Assembly: GCA_021234155.1 (NCBI GenBank)
Contig: JAJEKV010000027.1
Location: forward strand, 3,716,623-3,780,622
DNA length: 64,000 bases
From: Isoetes taiwanensis
Lineage: Eukaryota > Streptophyta > Lycopodiopsida > Isoetales > Isoetaceae
Direction: 5' to 3'
Part shown: positions 49,090-58,230 of the stretch, piece by piece
How the letters are laid out: every line of letters starts with the position of its first letter
How positions within the stretch are numbered: the stretch's first letter is position 1
The notes under the pieces: generated by a model
The model's input: the letters and a program-made list of their open reading frames with translations, nothing else
Told to the model about the DNA's origin: nothing
The model's database searches: none
Program-made: the position numbers and the translations under genes

Positions 49090-49533
49090 ATGGCTACAGG
49101 TATATCTTGTGGGAGAAAAGATTCTCATTTTAGAAGCGGCCTTGCATTGCAAACCGCGTTAGCGCGATTTTGTGATTGGTCCGCGTGGGCAAGGGAGTTC
49201 CTCGGTTGGCTATATAAAGGCGAGCAGGGAGTGAGAAGCAAAGGCATCCGATGGCTCAGCGTAGGCTGGCTAGCTGGTTTTGAGCGAGGGCGCACTATGC
49301 CCACTAGCATGGGGAGTGGATTACGCAAGATGGATTATGCGGACCTGCGGCTGCCACAATGCGTGGCACGAGAATGGATGGGCTGGTGTCGCGGGATGAA
49401 TTTCGAACATCCGTCAGAAGACCAGCGATGGAAGTGGTTACGCACCTTCGTTGGGACCACTGAGCAGAACCTCTACCATCTGGCGCATCACTACGCTCGA
49501 ACCGGATTAGAGGGTTTTCTTCTTAGGACTTAG
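49090..49533 (+). CDS. 147-codon open frame antisense to the retrotransposon, function unknown
   Basis: The frame opens with ATGG in a favourable context (accATGGct) at 49090 and runs 147 codons to a stop at 49531-49533. It is unusually rich in Trp (nine), with WSAWAREFLGWLYKGE, GIRWLSVGWLAGFERG and AREWMGWCRGM segments, and ends in a His/Tyr/Leu-rich helix-like stretch. It sits on the opposite strand to pol, between integrase and the 3' LTR, the place where some Tat-lineage plant elements carry an antisense ORF. It stays open while the pol genes around it are broken. I recognise no domain. It could still be a chance frame opposite Pro-rich sequence. Confidence 0.4.
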   Translation: MATGISCGRKDSHFRSGLALQTALARFCDWSAWAREFLGWLYKGEQGVRSKGIRWLSVGWLAGFERGRTMPTSMGSGLRKMDYADLRLPQCVAREWMGWCRGMNFEHPSEDQRWKWLRTFVGTTEQNLYHLAHHYARTGLEGFLLRT

Positions 49534-49739
49534 TAGATAGGGCTCACGAGCCCGTTTTTTGTATAGAGGCGGTGCCATAAGCGGGGAAATAAATTTGGTT
49601 TGTGCCCACATTTTATAAGGCCACCTATAATATAATATGCCAACTTGTTTAGTCACTTTCGGTGTGGTTGTGTCTTGAGCGCATACTGTTTGTTGATTGT
49701 AAACACTACGTGGGATGTAAAATGTTTTGGCGAAAGCCA

Positions 49740-50640
49740 TTAACGATGTAGGTAATGGAGTGCGTCTAACTCAGCAGTTAGCGCTGGGTGAACCATGAAC
49801 AATTTGATAAGGGCCAAGCCAACGAAACTTAAGTTACCGGAAAATTTTATGCGAAGAATCATAAGAAGAACCAAATCTCCTTTGTTGAATGTTTTTTGTC
49901 TTGGCCGTTTGTCATGTAAAGATTTTTTGCAAGCTGTTGTCCATGAAGAGTTTCTGAATATAAGCATCTCTTCTAGGATTCATCCAATACATTCCAATTG
50001 ATAAACCCTTTCTTTACGAGTCGTGGCGAAGTAGTTATGCGGCTGATAGCCGGTTAAGCGGAGAGTGGGGAGAATGTACTCAAAAGGCATGAGAGCTTCT
50101 TGACCATAAACCAATTTTGAAAGGAGTGTGACCACGTAGCTATTTTTGAAACAAGTATTGTAAGCCCAAAACGGTAGAAGCTTGTTTTGCGATCGGTCGC
50201 GAAGCGTCACACAAATTTTCTTGAAATTGTGACCGAGTCTTGTTGGTGCTTTACGCCAAACCATTGCCTTGAGGATAGTAAGGTGTGCTCTTGTGATGAT
50301 GTATTAGGAGATAATCCGTCAGCTCCTTGATAGCTGGTGGGCAAGTGGACACCCACGATCCTTACGACAGCTCCGATGGGAGCGGCGAGGTCAGCGTGAT
50401 GATTTGTTGATAAGATAACCTTGGGCGTACTGGCGGTGTTGTCTGAAGTCGCCAAGCCAGCCCATTTGGTAAAGCGTGGTCGGTGAGAACAGAATGTAGC
50501 GGGCGGGTGTGCCCAGCGCCAGGAGAATCGATGGGTCCCACAAAATCCATTCCCCATTTGCTGAAGGAAGTAGGCGTGGCAACGGCGTCAGGGAAGAAGC
50601 GTCACGGGCGTGGAAGGCGTCCCACTGCAGTAGCAAGCAT
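49740..50640 (-). pseudogene. Ty3/gypsy integrase, broken
   Basis: Inserts the retrotransposon cDNA into the host genome. The core begins MDFVGPI (about 50550) with a YIL block after it. KSTPYYPQGNGLA then STNKT lies near 50250, where the expected catalytic Glu of the D,D-35-E triad is a TAA stop (minus 50253-50251). Downstream are LVYGQEALMPFEY (about 50095) and the C-terminal part with KTFNKGDLVLL (about 49890). Several frame changes separate these pieces, so no integrase can be made. Confidence 0.85.
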
Positions 50641-51269
50641 CACGTCTTGAGGCGTGAAGTGGCGTCTTTGAAAGGCGTGGGCAAAAATAACCAGCAAGAA
50701 GGATTTTACTGCGTGCGTGGTGTCTCCATGAAAATGACACCTCGACCTTCATGGGCTTCTACCGAACAATATCAGGACCTCATGAGGAGAACCACCGGCG
50801 TCGAAGGATGGTATCCTTACCCTTTTGTAAAGATGGCTGCAACTTCATGGTTGTAGTCAGGACCTCAGCGGAGAAGTGAGTAATAAGCGGGATTATTAAA
50901 CAGCTGGGCGTGGCGTCCTCTGGCTGGGCGCACAATGAGGAATGCTGGCGAAAATCATGAAACCAATGAGGTGTTGCGTGACCCGAGAAAAGAGTTGGCG
51001 TCGGGGAAAAGCGTCACGAGACTCCGAAGTGGAGGATCATCGTGGATCGTGAAAGATAATCCGGGACAACATGAGATTTGCGGCCTTGTGAACAATTTCA
51101 AAGGTGCAAATTTCTTCTTGAAGGAAGGTTAGCGAGCAATGCGTGGCCGTGAAATGGATTTGTTGATCAAATATATATAAAAGTGCACGGTGGTCAGCGA
51201 GAATTTGATCTGGTACCCCAAAGATAATATGTGGCGTTGGGCCTTGAAAGGAGAATTAAACCAAGGCTT

Positions 51270-51683
51270 CTAAGCTGTGGCGGAAGTAGTTAATTGTGAG
51301 GTGAGTTCAGGCTGGCGTGGCGGTTTGGTTTGTCGATTAATTAGCATCATATTCTTGAAAAGAAACGGCTCAATAGCAAAAGGCGGAACATCGACATGGA
51401 CATGAAAAGGGCTTGTCCCATTGAGGAACAAACCCAGGGCCTTTGAGGTAAAGCAGGCTTCAAGCACGGTGGAAGCGACATCAGCACAGAGATTCCAAGC
51501 GGTGGATTCATCACCAGATGAGTTTATGAATGGGATGCAATGGTGAGGTCGAGGGAATGAAGGTGGGTAATAATTGACCTTACCCGAAGGCGTGTTTCCT
51601 TGATATTGTTTGAATTGGCGGGCAGCGAGCACCACGGTGATTTTGGCGAGGATCGCGTGGTGATACACCTTTCTTGACCACAT
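51270..51683 (-). pseudogene. Ty3/gypsy RNase H region
   Basis: FHVHVDVPPFAIE near 51400 matches the start of retrotransposon RNase H, where an Asp leads the first catalytic motif. A FKQYQGNTP-like segment follows. It lies between RT and integrase as expected. The rest of the domain is eroded. Confidence 0.65.
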
Positions 51684-51779
51684 GTCTATGAGAACTTACT
51701 TACACTGAAGTGGCCTTAAAGGGGTGCATTTCTGCGGGATTGAGACTAATGCGCACTCATCACATTTACGAAGGCGAGT

Positions 51780-52130
51780 TCCAATTTATCAAATGGTCAC
51801 GTAGCCATGGGCTGGCGGAAGAAGTCATCTTGAAAAATTTCTGAGAAGGGATTTTCCTTCCTTAAAATCATGGCGAGAGCATGATCGTTGGCGATGGATG
51901 GAAGTTTGATAATCAAAAGGAACACCTTGGCGAGCCATGCCCGCAGTGCAGGTAGAAATCTTGGTTGTCGATTCTTTGATTGAAAGGGTCGATTGTGGAA
52001 AAAGCCGTCGCGAAGGTACATACTCATGTCGGCGCTTCTTCGAACACGGTGCGGTGGTGGAAAAATGATCCGCGCTCAGTGGCTTTGATTGAGTTTTCGG
52101 TAGTCCGCGCAAATCGCGGATCGCCGCATT
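51780..52130 (-). pseudogene. Ty3/gypsy reverse transcriptase region, broken
   Basis: A DYRK-like block is replaced by RGLPKTQSKPLSADHF near 52105. A following HEYVPSRR segment and, in another frame, ALAMI then IFQDDFF (51823-51846) correspond to the fingers and the catalytic (Y/F)xDD box. The domain is split over all three frames, so it is inactive, though the Asp-Asp pair is still readable. Confidence 0.75.
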
Positions 52131-53069
52131 GTGTTTGGGTGGCGGCGATGGGGCTCACACTTTCAGAATGTTTGACCTCATAGATCAAACCTGCAGCAGA
52201 GGTTTGTCAATTTCGCTGCCAGCCCAGCGTCCGGTAGTAGGGGTTGAGCGATGCTATGGATTTAGCACAGGCTGAAGTGCATGGAACTTGGTAGGAATGG
52301 TGGTTCCCCCAAGGTTTTGGTGATCCCCGAATCTCTGGCTCCCGGCGAAATGTGTTTGAACTTTTGAAGAGCGTGGCCGGCCTGTTATTCTGATAGGGTG
52401 TCGAGGAAGATTGCGAAATTCGGACGTTGTTGCCTATGTCCTACAATTTGAAGCGTCGAGTACCGAATATGGGGGATAACCGGAGTATCTTGGACAATAT
52501 AGGCGAGGGAGGTTAGGCTGGGGTGAGAGTGGCTGCGTGTTGAAAAGAGAGGGATTCTTGAGTGTCATCAGCAGGGTTGCTTCCTGCCCAGTGTACATCT
52601 AGAGTGGCTAGAGGTTTGACATCGAAAGTGTCAACAGGTTGAATCTTGCGATTGCGAGAGAGCGAGGTAAAAAAGGGTCAAACAAAATTTTGCCACAACA
52701 CAGTCCTGATCAAAGTCATTGCTCCCCAGGGGTGAAGCCTGTGGGGTAGGACGGAAAGCGGGGCCTCACCCGGTGGAGCTGAACTTGTCCTAAATAATGC
52801 AGGAGGCGTCCTCGGAAGTCGATTATTAGGAGAGGTTGACGTATGCGGAAATGATTTTACTGTTTCAAATCCATGTTGTTGTTGGCATTGAGGTGGCCAT
52901 CTGTGATGACTAAGCGATCCGTGGCTTGATAATGGATACTGGCACGGCGGAGAAAGTCGCGGCCAACATTTCATAATCACACGGATGTCTCGGCCACCAA
53001 ATTCCGGGGTAGAGATCCACCAATGTTGATGTGAAGAAGAAGTGGCGCCTTGAGGTCTCATTGATATGG

Positions 53070-53255
53070 TCATTGTAATTTGATGTCATATGGGAGCCGC
53101 GATAGGATTGTTTGATGCCCATTTGTTTTGCGAGGAGTTTTATAAAGTGATGAGATTAACTGCGCGCTACCTCCATCGAATTTGAACATGGATTTGACAC
53201 TGGCGATTGCCCGCAGGTGGCATGTAAGTGGAGTGGCAGTGCTTGACTGACCCAA
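53070..53255 (-). pseudogene. Retrotransposon aspartic protease remnant
   Basis: FDGGSAQLISS near 53177-53147 fits the retropepsin active-site loop D-(S/T/G)-G followed by a hydrophobic Ile-Ser. Its place between gag and RT supports the call. Only about 60 codons are open around it. Confidence 0.65.
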
Positions 53256-53659
53256 CTTGTTCCGGAGTGTGCTTGGTCCTTGAAGGCGAGACGAGAGTTT
53301 ACCGGCTCGTTTGCAAAGACTTAGAGGAATTTTGATTTTGCCAGCTCCTCTTGGAGTTCAGAGGCTTTATGAGAAAAAGGATGCAACGGGATCCCACGGG
53401 TAGAATTTTGCGTGGTAAGAGCGGCTTAACTTCTTTGAGTAGTTCTACCTGCGGCAGCGATGTTTGGATATGGGCGAGGCGTGGAGGTGAACATGGAAGG
53501 TCGTCTTGTCTTCTGATGAGCTCTGGTAATTGCGCGGAGCCAGCGTCGCGCATACGGCTGGGGAAGTTTGAGTCGCTTTGGCATGACATTGGCATGAGTT
53601 TCTCCAAGTCGGTGCAAATGGACACGTGTACATGAGGTGTGTGGAAGCTGACAAAGGGT

Positions 53660-55323
53660 TAGCGTGCTTGTGGAATAATGGTTAAAGGGGCGTGGCATAC
53701 AGTCTGGCGTGAGGACTAAACCAACCCAATTTGTGGTGGTGCGGAGGATTGAGAGTTTGAAGAATTCTTCTGTGCTTGTTGAGTCCATCACGAAGTTGAT
53801 TTGCGGGGAGAGTACGGTTGATAGGCGTGATTCTTGAGGTGCTGCAGGTGACTTCGAGAAGAGGAAGCGGAATGTGAGCCTTATTTGCCATTGTGATCCA
53901 AGGTGGTGGCCAGTGAGGCGGGGCCAGATGTGTTGATTTGTGCGGAAGGTACACTTTGAACTTATGGGGTGAGGACAGGTGGTGGTATGACCCCATTCTG
54001 GTGATGATAACAGCAGGAGCTTCCAGGATCAAAAGGAGGGCGTGTTGGGTCCCGGTTGTTGCTCACATTCATTAGGAGTTGATTGGGTTTAGCGCTGCGG
54101 TGGTGAGCTGGCGATATGGCGATTGGTGTGAGGTGTTGTTGCACTTGATGACATGCTGATGCGGAAGGTGTAGGATGAGAGTCGCGAGTGCACTCTTCCG
54201 TGGCATGATTGCATGTTGCATGATTTACAATGGCGGGCCATTGGTGGAGTTGCACTCGATGCGCCAGTAGCCTTGATATTCGCGAGATATGGCACGGTCG
54301 GCCGCTGCTGATTGGCGTATGGGGAGTTGAACGTATTCGGGGGCCATGGCGGGGTGGAATGAGAGGAATCACGAAGGCGCTTACGAGAGGAAACGTGGTA
54401 GTGATTACGGCAAGATCGATAACTTTGCTCAAAGTCTTGGTAGCGGTATTGATCATGAAATTACGATAGGCTGGAGAATCCTTGGAGAAACTGAGACCAA
54501 GATCTGGCTATGTGGCCAAATTACTCCTTGAGTTCTTGGCTTGAGAATGTGAAGAGCGGAGGTACTTGGAAATACGGGCTTTGAACTCTCAAGTAGGCTC
54601 TTGTTGAAGGTCATTGTAGGTTAGCGAGATGAAGTTGATCATCATCCGTGGTCCATAGTGAAAAGCGATTTTTCTTTAGGACCAATCTTGTTCCATTGAC
54701 TTTTGTTGGACGCCAGGCATGCATTGATGAGGGAGCCGCGCAATGTGAATGGAAAAGATGTGGAATTTCAGTTGAGGTTGCGCACATGACCATTCCGGGG
54801 CGGCCGAGCCTCAAATTCTTCCATGTGGGCACAGCGAGCACTTTGGTCTAAAGGTTTTGCCTTTACGTGTTGCCAAAGGTGGGATAGAAGTCAGCTTAAA
54901 AGAGTGCGAAGAGTAGAGTAAAAGTCTTTGGGCTGGACGAACATATGAGTGAGGATATTGAGGTGGAGTTGGAGGGGTATGGTCTTTGGAAAGACCTGTT
55001 GTGAAAGGGTGGGTGAGGTGGGGTGGAGGTGCACGATCATTGAGTTTGAGGTCTGTAAGATTTGTAGAAACAGGAAGGGCCGGTGGGAAGGTAGGGAAGG
55101 GAAATTCTTGGGAAGGAGCAAAAGAAGACATGTGGATATCCTGTCCACCCGTAGGAGATGATGATGGTTGTGAGAAGAGCGGCGTATGGCGAGAAGAGTG
55201 ATGGATGAAGGCATGTTGCGGGGTATGAAAGTAAGGTTGGCGATTGGAGCGGATGGGGCTCGATAGTGGAAATGAGGAAGGCGGTGTGAGCAATGTTGCG
55301 GCTTGAGGAGAATTTGGGCGAGA
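53660..55323 (-). pseudogene. gag region of the Ty3/gypsy element
   Basis: From an ATG at 55323 (MSRPNSPQAATLL) a Pro/Ser/His-rich frame runs about 170 codons to 54811. Shorter frames on the same strand continue to about 53660. Low-complexity Pro/Ser/His content and position after the 5' LTR suggest gag. I could not place a convincing zinc knuckle; a Cys/His cluster (HCKSCNMQSCHG) near 54230 is a candidate. The longer version of the frame beginning inside the LTR is unlikely to be used. Confidence 0.5.
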
Positions 55324-55540
55324 CATGACCGCGAGGGGGTGGGTAAGCCCGGTGAGCCCTATAGGCAGTGTGGCCTCCCTCAATATTAAATGCTTGAGAT
55401 CCATACATGTCGCGAGCGACTTCGCCGATGATGGCTCAGGCGGGGCCGTCTGGGAAAAGAAGTTCTTACGGCGTGAAGTTTGGACGGGAACATGGCGGCG
55501 GAAGAAAGAAAAATCAAATGGGAACGGCCCGGCGTGGCGG

Positions 55541-56126
55541 TGTTTGGGGTGCGGGTTGGGGAACTCTGCAAAGGCAGCCCTGCAGCGAGGACCGTTGGAT
55601 CTACTTGAGGAGGTGATCGAGGGGACTATGTCGCATGAGTTTTGCGAGAAGAACAAGAAAAACGAGGCAAAAGAACAATGAGGAGGAAAATGATAAGCTT
55701 CCTTGATATCAATGATGAACATACGCAGGCTCGTAATGTCGAGAGAAGGCGAAGAGACAAGACTCAAAACTCATACGCACTCATGTGCTAGCTCTACTAT
55801 ATATATAGTACAATGGCCTGCGGCCCAATATAGACACTGGACTGATCTGGGGTGCCGACTCACGGAAGGGAGGCACGATTTATGCGAGAATGTTGGCGGT
55901 GCCTCTTGAAATGCCTAGAATCGCGGCCCGACGCGGCGGTGGCGGGTCATCACTTGTCCTTGGCGCCTCTTGGTAGCAGACCAGGCTTTGGCTGCGTGGT
56001 GGCGGTAATACTGCCTTTGGGCTTTTGGCGAGGCGGCCGATACTTTGTCACGTGGATCCTTGGAAAAGCGGCGTCCGTGCGTATGCATGAATAGTCTGAA
56101 CCGGGGAGGCTTACCAGGGACTAACA
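55541..56126 (-). repeat. 5' LTR of the Ty3/gypsy element
   Basis: Partner of 45234-45815 with the same termini and landmark order. The inner edge, where a primer binding site should lie (minus strand from 55540), reads CCGCCACGCCGGGC; I cannot match it with confidence to a tRNA 3' end. TATATATAG at about 55800 may be the TATA box. Confidence 0.88.
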
Positions 56127-57061
56127 CATCTTATAGAGATGTCCGAGAATATGATGTATATCTTTGATACATTGATGGCTTTCTTTGATTTTCCAAGATC
56201 CGTATTGGGAGATGTATCATTGATATTTTAAGTAGGGATGATGTTTTAAGAACCTTAAAGTAGATATGAGTTAGAGATAGGAGAGACTAATGCATTACTA
56301 TAGGAAGATGCATTAGATGATTCAATTTTATAATGTTGAATGTACAAGTTGAGCGTCTTATAGACTTGGCGGTCTCACGAGATGTAATAATCAAATTTTA
56401 AAATTTCAATTTTAATTTCAATTTCTCCCTGCCCTCTCCCACTCCACTCCCTCTCCTCTCCCTCTCCCTCTCTCCCTCTCCCCTCTCCCTCTCCCTCTCC
56501 CCTCTGTGTGTGTGTCTGCAGTGTGTCCCCCGGGAGCGATATAGCCATTTTGCGGGAGCGATGAATGCACTTACATCATCTAAGCTCTAGGTATCATCAT
56601 CTCGCAAAAAAATTGGGATTAAGCCTTTTATTTTGTAGCAATTGTGCAAGGCTCTTCATATTTGATTGCTAGTAGCTAATAGTTTTACAATGTTGCACAT
56701 ATCGCGTCTAAGCACATAATGGAACTACATTCAATTCAAACTCCTAATATTACACAACCCATATTTGGCAAGTGCCTATACTTTGCTCTTGGGAAGCACA
56801 AGTGGGGTTTTAGATTTTGGAAACGTATACCATAAGGCATATTATTTGTAGTGTATAAATTAGAAAATTAATACATACATTTCTGTTTCTGGGTGTTTGT
56901 ACCCATAAAATAAATGACAAATGCAACAAATCGTTATTTATGCATGTCTGGCCTTGATTAAGAGATAAGGCATGAAGGCATCATAAACAAACTATTCGGC
57001 TATCTAACTTATATATGTTCTTATGTTTGTCGCGCTTATCCGACCATCGTTGAGATCGCGG
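56127..57061. other. Unassigned AT-rich DNA with a simple repeat
   Basis: No gene is seen. It contains the CT-rich microsatellite at 56424-56516. Confidence 0.4.
56424..56516. repeat. (CTCCCT)n-type microsatellite ending in (TG)n
   Basis: An interrupted CTCTCC/CCTCTC tract of about 80 bp followed by a short TGTGTG run. Confidence 0.95.
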
Positions 57062-57400
57062 CGGCTCCAGGTAGCTTTGGGACGCCATCCTCGACCCGGA
57101 TAGGCAGGAGTTTTATATATAATCCGTGTAGACCGTCCTGCGGTCGGTTGTCGATCGACGCCGGTCGAATCCTACGGCTCCGCGTTGCTTTGGGACACAT
57201 CCTAAAATTATATGCCAATGCGATCCTACGGTCTAGGTTGATTCGATCACGATGCGTCGATCGAGGATCTTCACGGCTCCGCGTGGCAGCACATATTCTC
57301 ACGGTGCACATGATTTTGGGAATTATATGTAATAGATCCTATGGCTCATATTCATTGAATCTCGACCCTTGTCGGGTCCAGATCTCTGACCCAAGTTGAA
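57062..57400. repeat. GC-rich tandem repeat, 99-113 bp units, three to four copies
   Basis: CGGCTCC begins units at 57062, 57175 and 57274, and a weaker ATGGCTC near 57349. Shared words include GCTTTGGGAC, ATCCTACGG(T/C), TTATATG and CGATCGA. CpG is frequent, unlike the flanks. Both strands are open over about 250 bp, probably because of the composition. Confidence 0.7.
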
Positions 57401-57425
57401 TGCTCATCCCTTAGGAAAAGGCTTT

Positions 57426-57510
57426 TAAAAAAATTTTATGTTTGTGGCAGGGGATTGAACCTGGCTATTGACCCTCAGCCCCATTCTAGCCACTAGACCA
57501 AGCATTAATT
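57426..57510 (-). mobile_element. tRNA-like SINE head
   Basis: On the minus strand TGGTCTAGTGG (57500-57490) is a strong A box and GGTTCAATCCC (57461-57451) a near-perfect B box, with tRNA-like spacing. A T-rich run follows at about 57437-57427. The region cannot be folded by eye into a full cloverleaf, so a SINE is preferred over a functional tRNA gene. It is not the same family as the 34895 SINE. Confidence 0.68.
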
Positions 57511-58230
57511 TCGCAGAAGAATTTATGTCTCACATATACTTGAGGCAATATTCCCATGAAGATAAAATAGACTATAACATTCTAACTAGTTCAAGAGTTC
57601 TAGAATGTTAGAAGGCTCACAGATTCTGGATTCTAGAGCATAAAGAGATCTGGGGGATCTAAGAAATTCTTCTAGAAAGTTCAAATTGTTTTAATAAGTT
57701 TTAGAATGTTCTAGGAATTTAAAGTCTCACGAATGTAAGAAATCTAGGAAAATACTTCCAGAGAGGGTTCACAGAATATATTTAGTCTTAGAATGTTCGA
57801 GAAAGTCTTAAGAATGTTCTAAAGGGTTCTAGAATGTAAAGAGAGTCAGAAGAATCTAATAGAATGTAAGAAAATGCGATGGAAATGTAAGAGAATCTAT
57901 GAAAATTTACAAGCCTAAGAGAATCTGTCACGGGATCTAAAGGAATCTTCATAAAATCTAAAGAGGTATCTAGGAAAATGTTGTTGGAGTGTAGGTATCT
58001 AGAGTGTCACTTGCAGGAGAATCTCTTTGAATCTAAAAGGGAGACGATAAATTAAAATCTCAATGAATCTAAGAGAATCTAGGGATGTTTGGACAAAATC
58101 TAGGGAAATTTAATGGAATCTAGAGGAAATCTTATAAAATTTGAAATGCTCACGAACCCTCTAAGAGAACCTTGGTAGAATCTTAGAGAATCTATGAATT
58201 TAGAGTATTCTGAGAGATTTAACTTTACAA
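57511..58230. repeat. Degenerate short-period repeat rich in TTC/GAA words (heat-shock-element-like)
   Basis: Words such as TTCTAGAATG, GAATGTTCTAG, AGAATCTA and GGAATCT recur about every 8-20 bp for 600 bp. Two stretches fit a three-module heat shock element exactly: TTCTAGAAAGTTC (57670-57682) and GAATGTTCGAGAA (57791-57803). Several two-module forms are also present (57704, 57812, 57827). This may be a simple-repeat by-product, since the unit itself alternates GAA and TTC. Confidence 0.65.

Larger units (their letters stand above)
45234..56126 (-). mobile_element. Ty3/gypsy LTR retrotransposon, decayed
   Basis: A 10.9-kb element flanked by matched LTRs (582 and 586 bp) that both begin TG and end GACTAACA on the plus strand. 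Transcription would run right to left. A purine tract AAGCAGGGGAG abuts the 3' LTR. Order on the minus strand is gag, protease, RT, RNase H, integrase, the Ty3/gypsy order. About 4 kb of non-pol sequence lies between integrase and the 3' LTR, a layout seen in Tat/Athila-type plant elements. Frames are repeatedly broken. A clean 5-bp target duplication is not visible (left flank TACTT, right flank CATCT). Confidence 0.85.

Noticed and set aside
54811-55767. 318-codon minus frame read as one protein from 55767
   Set aside because: Its first third lies inside the 5' LTR. The plausible gag start is the ATG at 55323 inside the element.
45181-56131. Exact 5-bp target site duplication around the Ty3/gypsy element
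   Set aside because: The flanks TACTT and CATCT are not identical. Either mutation has erased the duplication or my LTR outer ends are off by a base or two.
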